From assembly GCF_016612535.1 (NCBI RefSeq), contig NZ_JAENXS010000002.1:1984001-2048000 (forward strand): a stretch of 64,000 nucleotides of DNA, written 5' to 3'. The notes beneath the pieces were generated by a model. That model was given only the letters and a program-made list of their open reading frames with translations. It was not told the DNA's origin and did not search any database. Positions 1 through 8,778 of the stretch are shown piece by piece. Every line of letters begins with the position of its first letter. The first letter of the stretch is position 1. A program made the position numbers and the translations under genes. Source of the DNA: Bradyrhizobium diazoefficiens (GTDB lineage: Bacteria; Pseudomonadota; Alphaproteobacteria; Rhizobiales; Xanthobacteraceae).

Positions 1-1557
1 CAGTGCGGCCAGCCGTGCGTCGATGGCATCGATGACCTTGCGCGAGAACGGTCCGAGATGCGCATAGGCCGCGATCATCTGCACTGCGATGCGTGCCGAC
101 GAGGTGTCGCGCTTGGCGCAATTCATGAAGGTCTGCCAGAGCGGTCCGCGCGCCTCGGGGATCGCAGTGACCACGCGGTGCACCGTCTCCATCGCCCCGA
201 CCCGCGCGCGAATGTCGCCCTCGGCGAGCTCGGGGCGCTGCCTCGAACGGTCGAGCAGCGTCATCAACTTGTCGACACGACTTGCATAGGCCGCCGGGCT
301 GTAGACGCGCTCCAGCACCATCTTGTAGTCCGTCAGGATGTCGCGCAGCGGGCGGACCGGATCGAAATTGATGCCGCCGGTGCACTGGTCGCCGCCCGTG
401 GTCGATGCAAGATCGTGGTCCGCGTGCAGCCGGCCTTCCTTGGCAAGGCGCCGCGTCAGCTGCGTGTTCGGCAACGCATAGAGCAAGCCGACCATGGCGA
501 CCGGGATGGCGGCCTCTTCGATGAAATCGACCATCGCGTCCGCCATCGAGACCTTCTCGCTGTCGAAGCCGACGATGAAGCCGGCGGTGACGAGCATGCC
601 GGCGCGGTAGATCTTGTGGATGCTCTCCGCAATGTTCCGCCGGGTGTTCTGCTTCTTGCGCATCGCGACCAGCGTTGCGGGGTCCGGACTTTCGATGCCG
701 ACGAAGATGCCGAAGAAATTCGCAGCGCCCATCAGCTCCAGCAGTTCGGGATCGTCGGCCAGATTGACCGAGGCCTCAGTGGACAATTCGAAGGGATAGC
801 CGTGCGCGCGCTGCCATTCGGCGAGTTGAGGCAGGAACTGGCGCAGCGACTTCTTGTTGCCGATGAAATTGTCGTCGACGAAATCAAGATGGCCGCGGTA
901 ACCCATCTGGTAGAGCCGCTCGAGCTCGACGAACATCTGCTCGGTCGTCTTGGTCCGCGGCACGCGGCCGTAAAGCTCGATGATGTCGCAGAACTCGCAG
1001 GTGAACGGACAACCACGGGAATACTGCACACCGAGATAGAGATAGTCCTCGAATTTGAGCAGGTCGAAGCGTGGCACCGGCGTCGTGGTGACGTCGGCCT
1101 GGAATTTCGGCGCGGTGAAAACGCCGGAGCGCGCGCCGCTGTCCCAGGCCGCGATGAATTCGTCGATGACGCTCTCGGCCTCGCCGAGCACCCGAAAATC
1201 CGCTTGCTCGTAGATGTGGGGGCTCGACGTCGGATCAGGACCGCCGACGACCACCGGCTTGCCGGCCGCGCGGCAGAGCTCGATCAACCGCAGCGTGTCC
1301 GCCTGCTGCGGCAGCATTCCGCCTGTGAAGACGACGTCGGCCCAGGCCAGGTCGCCCTCACTGAAGGGCTGTGTATTGCAGTCGATCAGGCGAACGGTCC
1401 AGTTCTCCGGCAACATCGCCGCAACGGTGATCAGGCCCAAGGGCGCGGCGGGACGCCGCACACCCATCAGCTTGCAGGACTCACCAAAGCTCCAGAACGA
1501 CTCCGCCGTGAACAGCGGATAGAGCATCAACACGTTGCAGGGGCTCGGCACCTTCAT
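1..1557 (-). CDS. B12-binding radical SAM protein (3' end outside window)
   Basis: The reading frame is open from an ATG at 1557 to the left edge, about 519 codons, so the C-terminus is missing. Residues about 1-150 look like a cobalamin-binding domain. About residues 180-190 carry the radical SAM cluster motif RGCPFTCEFCD (CxxxCxxC), which binds the [4Fe-4S] cluster that cleaves S-adenosylmethionine. The downstream part (VDDNFIGN, GIESP, GFIVGFD) is typical of B12-dependent radical SAM enzymes with a C-terminal DUF4070 domain. The hopanoid C-2 methylase HpnP belongs to this group and has similar length, but several paralogues exist in Bradyrhizobium, so I give no symbol. It is divergent from the pseudogene at 1856, with about 300 bases between them in which I see no convincing gene. 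Confidence 0.85.
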   Translation of the reverse strand, partial: MKVPSPCNVLMLYPLFTAESFWSFGESCKLMGVRRPAAPLGLITVAAMLPENWTVRLIDCNTQPFSEGDLAWADVVFTGGMLPQQADTLRLIELCRAAGKPVVVGGPDPTSSPHIYEQADFRVLGEAESVIDEFIAAWDSGARSGVFTAPKFQADVTTTPVPRFDLLKFEDYLYLGVQYSRGCPFTCEFCDIIELYGRVPRTKTTEQMFVELERLYQMGYRGHLDFVDDNFIGNKKSLRQFLPQLAEWQRAHGYPFELSTEASVNLADDPELLELMGAANFFGIFVGIESPDPATLVAMRKKQNTRRNIAESIHKIYRAGMLVTAGFIVGFDSEKVSMADAMVDFIEEAAIPVAMVGLLYALPNTQLTRRLAKEGRLHADHDLASTTGGDQCTGGINFDPVRPLRDILTDYKMVLERVYSPAAYASRVDKLMTLLDRSRQRPELAEGDIRARVGAMETVHRVVTAIPEARGPLWQTFMNCAKRDTSSARIAVQMIAAYAHLGPFSRKVIDAIDARLAAL

Positions 1558-1855
1558 GGAACTCCTTTTGTCTGGCCGCAGTGTATCAGAGCACGACCGT
1601 CTTGCACCCCGGCAAAAGGGACAATCTATCGAGACCCCTGACGTCCCTCCAGACTGCGCCATTGGCGTTCAGGGAGATGGCGCGATTTGGGCGACCTTCG
1701 CACAGCGCGCACAACCCCGCCGGATCAAAAATCTTCCCGCCACCGCTAAAATCTTCGGCAACCATCCCTCGGACTCTTGATTTGAACAGTTCCAGTATGC
1801 CGGACAAATTGCACCCTTGGATCCTTCGGTGGATGGACCGATCAGGGGACTTGCG

Positions 1856-2672
1856 ATGGCAAACCTAACAATCAACGGAAAAACCTTCACGCTCGACGTC
1901 GAGCCGGATACGCCGCTGCTCTGGGTGATCCGCGAGAATGCCGGGCTGACCGGCACCAAAATATGGCTGCGGCATCGCACAATGCGGCGCCTGCACCGTT
2001 CACATGGACGGGGTCGCCACCCGCTCCTGCGGGATTTCGGTCGCCGAGGCCGAGGGCAAGAGAATCACCACGATCGAAGGGCTCGCCTCCGGTGCCTCGC
2101 TGCACAAGGTGCAGGAGGCCTGGATCGCCGATGCGCGGAGCAGCATGAAGGGCGTCGCGGCGCGCTACCCTGCTTTCGACAAGGCGCTGGCGCGCCCCGT
2201 CACGCTCGACCAGCGCATCAATCTCTGCCGTGCCAATCATCAGCAGGCAACACCGCTGTCTTACGAGAGCCGCGACATTCTGGCGCTGTCCGCCTTCGTT
2301 GCCCGCCAGTCGCGCGGCGTCGCGATCACCGCAGGCGACGATCCGCAAGCAAAGCCCTTCGTCGAACAGGGCCGCAACCTCTTCATGCAGCGCGAAGGTC
2401 AACTCAACCTCGCCTGCACCAATTGCCATGACGACAATTTTGACAAGCGCCTCGCAGGCTCGCCGATCACGCAAGCGCAGCCGACCGGCTATCCGCTCTA
2501 TCGGCTGGAGTGGCAGACGCTGGGATCGCTGGAGCGGCGCTTGCGCAGCTGCATGATCGGTGTCCGGGCCCAGGCCTATGACTACGGCGCGCCCGAGCTG
2601 GTCGCGCTCGAGCTCTATCTGATGTCGCGGGCGCGCGGCATGCCGATGGAAGCGCCGGCGGTGCGACCGTAA
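1856..2672 (+). pseudogene. Chimeric remnant: IsoA-like [2Fe-2S] subunit joined to 3' half of soxA, with frameshift
   Basis: The ATG at 1856 opens an IsoA/CoxS-type [2Fe-2S] subunit ([19 protein letters not shown]). At the four-A run 1958-1961 one extra A shifts the frame. In the +1 frame the expected [17 protein letters not shown] cluster motif resumes at once. Near 2126-2133, just after LHKVQEAWI, the protein changes without a stop into SoxA ([12 protein letters not shown], then [18 protein letters not shown], the Cys-ligand region RLRSCM, and the SoxA-like tail) ending at 2672. The second [2Fe-2S] motif of IsoA and the SoxA signal peptide and first haem CxxCH are all absent. A cytoplasmic product could not receive haem, so this is almost certainly dead sequence. 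It looks like a deletion that fused two unrelated genes at a few bases of homology. An assembly join is an alternative. Confidence 0.85.
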
Positions 2673-2714
2673 CGCGCAAATTAGGACTAGGCAGGCGTGG
2701 AACGGTCGCTAGTA

Positions 2715-2746
2715 TCCCTCCCAAAGAATTGAATCATAGGGAGGGA
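2715..2746 (+). promoter_or_regulatory. Inverted repeat sequestering the ribosome-binding site of the next gene
   Basis: TCCCTCCC at 2715-2722 and GGGAGGGA at 2739-2746 form a perfect 8-bp inverted repeat with a 16-base loop. The right arm is the Shine-Dalgarno sequence of the GTG start at 2752, so folding of the mRNA would hide it. Whether the fold is regulated is unknown. Confidence 0.45.
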
Positions 2747-2751
2747 CTAAC

Positions 2752-4077
2752 GTGGCTGACCATAAGATCTCGCGCCGTACGCTTTTGACGGGGACCGCGG
2801 CGGCTGGCGCGCTCAGCCTCACCGGGCTTCCCGCGCGCGCCGAAGTGAGTTGGAAGAAATACGCCGGGACCAAGCTCGAGGTGATCCTCGCCAAGGGGCC
2901 GCGCGGCGACAACCTGCAAAAATACGTCAAGGAGTTCACCGACCTCACCGGCATCCAGGTCGAATCCGAGCAGATCCCCGAGCAGCAGCAGCGCCAGAAA
3001 TGCGTCATTGAGCTCACCTCGGGCCGGCCGAGCTTCGACGTGGTCCATATCAGCTATCACGTGCAGAAGCGACAGTTCGAGAAGGCCGGCTGGCTCGCCG
3101 ACATGACACCCTTCATGAAGGATCCGACGCTGACCGCGCCCGATCTCGTCGAGAACGATTTCTCGGCCGCCGGCTTGCAATACGCCAAGAACGACAAGGG
3201 CCAGATGCTGTCGCTGCCCTGGTCGGTCGACTATTTCATCCTCTACTACAATAAGGAGCTCTTCCAGAAGAAGGGTGTCGCCGTCCCCAAGACCCTCGAC
3301 GAGATGGCCGCGGCAGCGGAGAAGCTCACTGACACCAAGGAAGGCATCTTCGGCTTCGTCGGGCGCGGCTTGCGCAACGCCAACATGACGTTGTGGACCA
3401 ACTTCTTCCTCGACTATGGCGGCGAATTCCTCGATGCCAAGGGCAACATCCTGACCGACGGCCCAGAAGCGGTCGCTGCGACGAAACTCTATCAAAAGCT
3501 GCTGACGAAAGTCGCCCCGCCCGGCGTCGCTGGCTTCAACTGGATGGAGTCGATGGCTTCGTTCACGCAAGGACGTTCGGCGATGTGGATCGACGGCGTC
3601 GGCTGGGCGCCGCCGCTGGAAGATCCGGCCGCATCACGCGTGGTCGGCAAGGTCGGCTACACGGTCGTGCCGGCCGGACCGAAGGGCCAATATTCGGCGA
3701 CCTATGGCGACGGCATCGGCATCGCCGCGGCGAGCAAGAACAAGGAAGCCGCCTATCTGCTCTGCCAGTGGATCGTTTCGAAGAAGCAAGGCGCGCGGCT
3801 GTTGCAGGCTGGCGGCGGCGTGCCGTTCCGCAACTCGATCCTGAACGATGCGGAGGTCCAGAGCGGCGTCAAGATGCCGAAGGAATGGCTGCAGTCGGTG
3901 ATCGACTCCGGCAAGATCAGCAAGCTCGGCCTTCCCGTCGTGATTCCGGTCGCCGAATTCCGCGACATCGTCGGCGCGGCACTCACCGCGACCCTGTCCG
4001 GCGCCGATCCCGCAGCCGAACTGAAGAAGGCCAACGATCAGTACCGGCCGATCCTGGAGCGCAGCGAAAAGGCGTGA
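2752..4077 (+). CDS. ABC transporter substrate-binding protein, sugar type (family 1)
   Basis: This 441-residue periplasmic binding protein starts at a GTG preceded by a strong GGGAGGGA site. Residues 5-10 (SRRTLL) and the following hydrophobic stretch ending in PARA form a twin-arginine signal peptide, so it is probably exported folded. The mature part resembles the MalE/UgpB-like family 1 binding proteins (TGIQVESEQIPE, PWSVDYFILYYNKELF, ERSEKA tail). It is the first gene of a three-gene operon with two MalF/MalG-type permeases, the next start overlapping its stop as GTGA. The ligand is probably a sugar, polyol or related compound but cannot be named. No ATP-binding subunit is encoded nearby. 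Confidence 0.9.
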   Translation: MADHKISRRTLLTGTAAAGALSLTGLPARAEVSWKKYAGTKLEVILAKGPRGDNLQKYVKEFTDLTGIQVESEQIPEQQQRQKCVIELTSGRPSFDVVHISYHVQKRQFEKAGWLADMTPFMKDPTLTAPDLVENDFSAAGLQYAKNDKGQMLSLPWSVDYFILYYNKELFQKKGVAVPKTLDEMAAAAEKLTDTKEGIFGFVGRGLRNANMTLWTNFFLDYGGEFLDAKGNILTDGPEAVAATKLYQKLLTKVAPPGVAGFNWMESMASFTQGRSAMWIDGVGWAPPLEDPAASRVVGKVGYTVVPAGPKGQYSATYGDGIGIAAASKNKEAAYLLCQWIVSKKQGARLLQAGGGVPFRNSILNDAEVQSGVKMPKEWLQSVIDSGKISKLGLPVVIPVAEFRDIVGAALTATLSGADPAAELKKANDQYRPILERSEKA

Positions 4078-5012
4078 GTACGTTGACACAAGCGACTCCG
4101 GGCGCGGCACCGTCTGATGCCGCGCCGGGGAAGGAATTGCGGCCACCGTCCTATTGGCCGTTCGTGGTGCCGGCGCTGGTCGTCGTGCTTGCGATCATCA
4201 TCTTCCCGTGGGTGTTCACCATCTGGATGAGCCTGAACGAATGGAAGGTCGGTTCATCGACCACCTTCGTCGGATTCTCCAATTATCTTCGGCTGACCAA
4301 CGATCCCCGCTTTATCGAGGCGATCGGACATACACTGGTCTACACCGTGCTGTCCGTGCTGCTGCCGCTCGTGCTTGGCACATTCGCAGCCGTGGTGTTT
4401 CACCAGAAATTCGCCGGGCGTGGCTTGCTACGCGGCGTCTTCATCATGCCGATGATGGCGACCCCGGTGGCGATCGCGCTGGTCTGGACCATGATGTTCC
4501 ACCCGCAACTCGGCGTGCTCAACTATCTGCTGTCGCTGGTCGGCATCCCCGCGCAGCTCTGGGTGTTTCATCCGGCAACGGTGATTCCCTCGCTGGTGCT
4601 GGTCGAGACCTGGCAATGGACGCCGCTGGTGATGCTGATCGTGCTCGGCGGCCTCGCTGCGATCCCGACCGAACCTTACGAGAGCGCGCAGATCGACGGC
4701 GCCGGCGTGTGGCAGGTTTTCCGCTTCATCACGTTGCCGCTGATCATGCCATTCCTGTTCATTGCCGGCATGATCCGCATGATCGACGCCGTAAAAAGCT
4801 TCGACATCATCTTCGCGATCACGCAGGGCGGACCTGGCTCGGCGTCGGAGACAATCAACATTTATCTCTACAGCGTCGCCTTCTCTTACTACGACCTCGG
4901 CTACGGCTCGGCGATCGCGGTCGTGTTCTTCCTGCTGATCGTCCTGCTTGCCGCGGTGATGCTCTACGTCCGGCAGCGTATGCTGTGGACCGAAATCGCG
5001 AGCGGCGCATGA
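4074..5012 (+). CDS. ABC sugar-type transporter permease (MalF-like)
   Basis: The GTG at 4074 overlaps the stop of the binding protein, indicating translational coupling; the 312-residue product begins with a short hydrophilic tail. It has about six membrane segments (first at PFVVPALVVVLAIIIFPWVF) and the cytoplasmic EAA loop around residues 195-220 (EPYESAQIDGAGVWQVFRF) that docks the ATPase. Family: binding-protein-dependent transport inner-membrane component, MalF/UgpA type. It should pair with the following permease. An earlier in-frame reading exists upstream but lies inside the binding-protein gene and is not needed. Confidence 0.9.
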   Translation: MSTLTQATPGAAPSDAAPGKELRPPSYWPFVVPALVVVLAIIIFPWVFTIWMSLNEWKVGSSTTFVGFSNYLRLTNDPRFIEAIGHTLVYTVLSVLLPLVLGTFAAVVFHQKFAGRGLLRGVFIMPMMATPVAIALVWTMMFHPQLGVLNYLLSLVGIPAQLWVFHPATVIPSLVLVETWQWTPLVMLIVLGGLAAIPTEPYESAQIDGAGVWQVFRFITLPLIMPFLFIAGMIRMIDAVKSFDIIFAITQGGPGSASETINIYLYSVAFSYYDLGYGSAIAVVFFLLIVLLAAVMLYVRQRMLWTEIASGA

Positions 5013-5878
5013 ACCCAAGTCAAATCAACCCAAGACAAATCAATCCAAGTCAAATCGATCCAAGGCAGATCCTTGGCCAAATCGGCTTGTGGCTTTCTGT
5101 GTTCGTCATCGTGTCGCCGGCGATTCTGTTCTTCCTCTGGATGCTGTCGCTGTCGCTCAAATTCGAGATCGACAACGCCGCCTACCCGCCGGTGTTCTTT
5201 CCGGAACATATCGCCTGGAAGAACTATGCCGACGTGCTCGCCTCCAACCGCTTTCTGACCTATTTCATCAACAGCCTGATCGTGACCGGCAGCGCGACAA
5301 TGCTTGCGTTGATCGTCGGCGTTCCCGCCGGCTACGGCATCGCGCGCATGGCCGCGCATAAATCCGCGATCGTGATCCTGATCGCCCGCATCACGCCAGG
5401 CCTGTCTTACCTGATTCCCCTGTTCCTGCTGTTCCAGTGGCTGGGATTGCTCGGCACCCTGGTGTCGCAGATCATCATCCATCTGGTGGTGACGGTGCCC
5501 ATCGTGATCTGGATCATGATCGGCTATTTCGAAACGACGCCGATGGAGCTGGAGGAAGCGGCCCTCATCGACGGCGCCACGCGCTGGCAGGTGTTCCGTC
5601 ACGTCGCGCTGCCGATCGCAAAACCGGGCATCGCGGTCGCCTTCATTCTCGCGGTGATCTTCTCCTGGAACAATTTTGTGTTCGGCATCGTGCTGGCGGG
5701 ACGCGAGACGCGCACCCTGCCCGTCGCCGTCTATAACATGATCTCGTTCGACCAGCTGAGCTGGGGACCGCTTGCCGCCGCCGCGCTGATCGTCACGCTT
5801 CCCGTGCTGCTGCTCACGGTATTTGCTCAGCGGCAGATCGTGGCCGGGCTCACTGTGGGAGCGGTCAAGGGCGGGTAA
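5009..5878 (+). CDS. ABC sugar-type transporter permease (MalG-like) with repeat-encoded N-terminus
   Basis: The ATG at 5009 overlaps the previous stop as ATGA. The 289-residue protein has six membrane segments and the EAA loop (ELEEAALIDGATRWQVFR) typical of MalG/UgpE permeases. Its first 20 residues after Met are four imperfect copies of the pentapeptide [N/D]P[S/R]QI, encoded by four 15-base repeats at 5012-5071; this tail is hydrophilic and precedes the first membrane helix. The gene ends the operon: the next gene is on the opposite strand, and the transporter must borrow an ATPase (MalK/UgpC type) encoded elsewhere. Confidence 0.9.
   Translation: MNPSQINPRQINPSQIDPRQILGQIGLWLSVFVIVSPAILFFLWMLSLSLKFEIDNAAYPPVFFPEHIAWKNYADVLASNRFLTYFINSLIVTGSATMLALIVGVPAGYGIARMAAHKSAIVILIARITPGLSYLIPLFLLFQWLGLLGTLVSQIIIHLVVTVPIVIWIMIGYFETTPMELEEAALIDGATRWQVFRHVALPIAKPGIAVAFILAVIFSWNNFVFGIVLAGRETRTLPVAVYNMISFDQLSWGPLAAAALIVTLPVLLLTVFAQRQIVAGLTVGAVKGG
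5012..5071 (+). repeat. Four tandem 15-bp coding repeats
   Basis: Units of the form AACCCAAGTCAAATC occur four times in direct tandem (5012, 5027, 5042, 5057) with one to four differences each, and encode NPSQI, NPRQI, NPSQI, DPRQI. The 15-base unit keeps frame, so copy-number change would lengthen or shorten the permease tail without breaking the gene. Confidence 0.9.
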
Positions 5879-5941
5879 TGGCACCGCAACCAAATGGCCG
5901 GACGACACGAGGTCGCCCGGGCATTTTTGTTGCCATCCGGC

Positions 5942-7591
5942 CTACTCCGCCGGCGCGGCGTGCATCTCCGGATGCGCGACATAATGCTCGGTGCTGCCAA
6001 GCTTGCTCGCGGCAAACAGGCCGGACGCCACCACAGCATAGGCAAACGCGACCGCAGGCGTCACACCAAAGCCGCCGATGCCGACCGCTTCGCCGTGCAT
6101 GAAGCCGAAATAGGTCAGCACTGCGCCGACAAGGGCGAAGGCTGACGCCTTTTCGAAATCTCGCTCGATGATGAAGACGCCGATCGCACCCAGGATCAGG
6201 CCGCCGAGGATGGAGCCGCCGCCCATGACTTCGAGGCCGTGATAGAATACGCCTTGCTGCGGAAGGGCGGCGATCGCGGCGGCCTTGACCGCGTCGGCCT
6301 TGTCGGCAGCCATGCCCCCGACAGTTGCTGCCGCATTCATGGTCGAGCCCAGCATGGTGTCGATCTGGAGCTTGGCCCAGGCAGCGAGATGCGGCGTAAA
6401 GGCCAGCGCCACGGCCGGCGCGTGCTTCGATGGCGTGGTCTGGAATGCCTGCGCGGTCATCAGCATGCCGATATAGAGCAGGATCGGCGAGATCGCGACG
6501 ACAGGCACCAGCGCCAGCAGCACCGAGATGACGCCGAACCAGGACAGGACCACCACCATGATGCCGGTCGCTGCCGAGTAGCCGATCCGGCCGCCCATCG
6601 ACTTCCAGCCGGGATGGCCGATATAGACCGCATTGATGAAGGGATTGCCCATCAGACAGCCGATCAGGCTGACCACGCCGTCGGCGGTGAGCACCCGCGT
6701 GGTCGGATATTCATCGCCGGCGGCCTCCGCGCTCTCGACATTGTCCATGGCCTCGACGAGGTCATAGATACCGAACGGAACGGCCGTGACCAGGATGACG
6801 CCGAGGAATTCGAAGCCGGAGAAGACATAATTCGCTGCTGGGATCGGCACCAAGAAGCCGAAATTGGCGAAGGCGTCACCGACGCCCTTGACGCTCAATC
6901 CGCCGAGGCCGAGACCGAACAGGTTCGAGCCCCAGGCGATGATCATGCCGACCACGATCGCGACCAGACCGGCCGGAATGCTCTTCGGGTATTTCACGCC
7001 ACCGAACCAGCTCACCAGAATGATGGCGAAGCAGACAAGACCGATCTGCGGCGTCATGTACATCTCGAGCGCCGGACGCATCGCGATGAAGGTCAGCGAG
7101 ACGCCCGCAAGCGTGCCGAGCAGCGCGGCGCGCGGCGTGATTTTCCGGATGAAGGGCGCGATGAAGCCGCCGATCATCAGGATGAAGCTCTGGAAGAACA
7201 CCCAGACGAGACCCGCCGACCAGCCCTTGAGCGGATCACCGGTCTTGAGCGTCACCGGCAGCATGATCACGAAGGTGACGATGAACATATGCGGCACGCT
7301 GACGCCAGAAGGCAGCGCGCAGACATCGCTGCGGCCGGTCTTCTGCGCCAGCCGATAGGCGAGATACGCATAGTAGAAGGTGGACAGGCACATCATCAGC
7401 CCCAGCGCGGGCAGGATGCGGCCGAACACGAGTGAGTCCGGCATCTTCAGTACGAAGCGCAGCAGGCCCGTGAGCACCAGCATGTTGACGAGGATGTTGG
7501 TGCCGAAGCCGAAAAACGCGTTCCAGTCGCCCGATGTCCATAGTACCGGCTTGAACTCGGATTTGCCGGCCGTCCCCGTCAATGTGCTCAT
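5942..7591 (-). CDS. NCS2-family purine/pyrimidine-type permease
   Basis: This is a hydrophobic protein of about 549 residues with 12-14 predicted membrane segments, resembling NCS2 (xanthine/uracil, AzgA-like) transporters: VLWTSGDWNAFFGFGTNI near the N-terminus, VPFGIYDLVEAMDNVESAEAAG in the middle, and a hydrophobic C-terminus. I prefer the ATG at 7591 over 7597 because AGGGG (7599-7603) then lies seven bases upstream. That ribosome site overlaps the stop of the cysteine hydrolase gene, so the two are coupled. The pair suggests uptake of a nitrogen-rich heterocycle and hydrolysis of one of its amide products; the substrate is inferred, not read. Confidence 0.75.
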   Translation of the reverse strand: MSTLTGTAGKSEFKPVLWTSGDWNAFFGFGTNILVNMLVLTGLLRFVLKMPDSLVFGRILPALGLMMCLSTFYYAYLAYRLAQKTGRSDVCALPSGVSVPHMFIVTFVIMLPVTLKTGDPLKGWSAGLVWVFFQSFILMIGGFIAPFIRKITPRAALLGTLAGVSLTFIAMRPALEMYMTPQIGLVCFAIILVSWFGGVKYPKSIPAGLVAIVVGMIIAWGSNLFGLGLGGLSVKGVGDAFANFGFLVPIPAANYVFSGFEFLGVILVTAVPFGIYDLVEAMDNVESAEAAGDEYPTTRVLTADGVVSLIGCLMGNPFINAVYIGHPGWKSMGGRIGYSAATGIMVVVLSWFGVISVLLALVPVVAISPILLYIGMLMTAQAFQTTPSKHAPAVALAFTPHLAAWAKLQIDTMLGSTMNAAATVGGMAADKADAVKAAAIAALPQQGVFYHGLEVMGGGSILGGLILGAIGVFIIERDFEKASAFALVGAVLTYFGFMHGEAVGIGGFGVTPAVAFAYAVVASGLFAASKLGSTEHYVAHPEMHAAPAE

Positions 7592-7601
7592 GGTCATACC
7601 C

Positions 7602-8300
7602 CTATGTGGTCGAAGTCTTCATCGCCTCCAATACTGCGGCCGAGTCCGCGACCCAGCCGAAGATGCCGCCCTGGGCCTTGATCATCTTCAAGCCCATCTC
7701 GTGAAACTCGGGGAAATAGGATGCGCAGCCGTCCGAGATAACGACGCAGCGATAGCCGCGGTCATTGGCCTCGCGCACGGTGGTGTTGACGCACACTTCC
7801 GTAGTGACGCCGCACACCAGAAGATTCTCGATGCCGTATTTCTCCAGCACGTCGGTGAGCTCGGTGGCGTAGAACGCGCCCTTGCCGGGCTTGTCGATCA
7901 CCACTTCGCTGTCGAGCGGATAGAGCTCCGGGATGATGTCGTGACCGGCTTCGCCGCGGATCAGGATGCGACCCATCGGGCCGGGATCGCCGATGCGAAG
8001 GCTCGGCGCGCCGCGCGCGACTTTCGCCGGCGGTGCGTCCGAGAGATCGGGCAGATGCCCCTCACGCGTATGGACCACCAACATGCCGGTCTCGCGCGCC
8101 GCCTTGAGCAGCGAACCGATCGGCTTCACAGCGCGCGCAAGCTGGCTGACGTCGTTGCCAAGCGTCTCGCCGAAGCCGCCGGGCTCCATGAAATCGCGTT
8201 GCATGTCGATGATGACGAGCGCGGTGCTCGACCAGTCGAGCTTTATCGGCTCGGGCTCGGCGCTGATGACGCCCAGTGTCGGCTTGGTTGAGTTCAACAT
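7602..8300 (-). CDS. Isochorismatase-family cysteine hydrolase
   Basis: The 232-residue protein carries the family catalytic triad: Asp in IIDMQRDF, Lys in [12 protein letters not shown] and the nucleophilic Cys in [15 protein letters not shown]. Members include nicotinamidase, ureidoacrylate amidohydrolase, N-carbamoylsarcosine amidase and biuret hydrolase; the downstream NCS2 permease favours an amide from purine, pyrimidine or triazine breakdown. Start ATG at 8300 is chosen because homology begins there; the open frame extends upstream but its extra residues look non-coding. Its stop lies within the ribosome site of the permease gene. Two inverted repeats just upstream may bind a regulator. 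Confidence 0.85.
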   Translation of the reverse strand: MLNSTKPTLGVISAEPEPIKLDWSSTALVIIDMQRDFMEPGGFGETLGNDVSQLARAVKPIGSLLKAARETGMLVVHTREGHLPDLSDAPPAKVARGAPSLRIGDPGPMGRILIRGEAGHDIIPELYPLDSEVVIDKPGKGAFYATELTDVLEKYGIENLLVCGVTTEVCVNTTVREANDRGYRCVVISDGCASYFPEFHEMGLKMIKAQGGIFGWVADSAAVLEAMKTSTT

Positions 8301-8778
8301 GACGCAGGCCCTGGCGAGAACTCTCTTTGCCAGGAGTTCTGCAAACACCGTGCCATTGTGTACAATAGTGGGTGAGCATGGGCGGCGATGGAATTCGTTG
8401 CGCGCTCAAAATGTTACGCGAGACGCTGGCGTCTGCTTATTCCCTGTGCGACGACTTTGCGACGTGCAATTGCCTAGAGGATGAGCGGACCGCGACGCTC
8501 TCCCGACATCATTCCGCGGCGGCGCGAAGCGTCGAGCCCGGGATCATCACGCGGCAGCACGCAAGGTGAAGTGGCTTGGACAGGATCGCCTCCACCTCCT
8601 GACCTTCGAGGCGTTGCGCAAGCCATGACTAGCAGGAGCGCCACGGATGCGGCTAGCCATATTGACTTCGCCGGGCCATCCCCTTGACTGTCACAATTCA
8701 CGTCGCGCAGCCGCAATCCCTCCCGCAGCGCAAACCCCAAGTCGAATTCGAGCCGAGCGACAGACAAGGACTTCCGAA
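8301..8778. other. Gene-free divergent intergenic region
   Basis: About 480 bases separate the hydrolase start (8300, minus) from the oxidoreductase start (8779, plus). Apart from the inverted repeats at 8317-8366, only short unconvincing frames are present. A possible -35 (TTGACT) lies at 8693, but no matching -10 stands out. Confidence 0.5.
8317..8366. promoter_or_regulatory. Two inverted repeats upstream of the hydrolase-permease operon
   Basis: AGAACTC (8317-8323) and GAGTTCT (8334-8340) are perfect inverted repeats ten bases apart. A second palindrome, ATTGT-GT-ACAAT, lies at 8355-8366. The second is of the kind bound by GntR-family (FCD/FadR-type) regulators. They sit 17-66 bases before the hydrolase start. 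No regulator gene lies next to the operon. Confidence 0.35.

Noticed and set aside
58..1641. Long plus-strand frame of 527 codons
   Set aside because: Antisense to the radical SAM gene, which carries the recognisable motifs; high GC makes long antisense frames common.
1586..1807. 73-codon minus-strand frame upstream of the radical SAM gene
   Set aside because: Not recognised and without a ribosome site; could be chance.
5012..5071. CRISPR-like tandem repeat
   Set aside because: Units are 15 bases with no spacers and lie within a coding frame.
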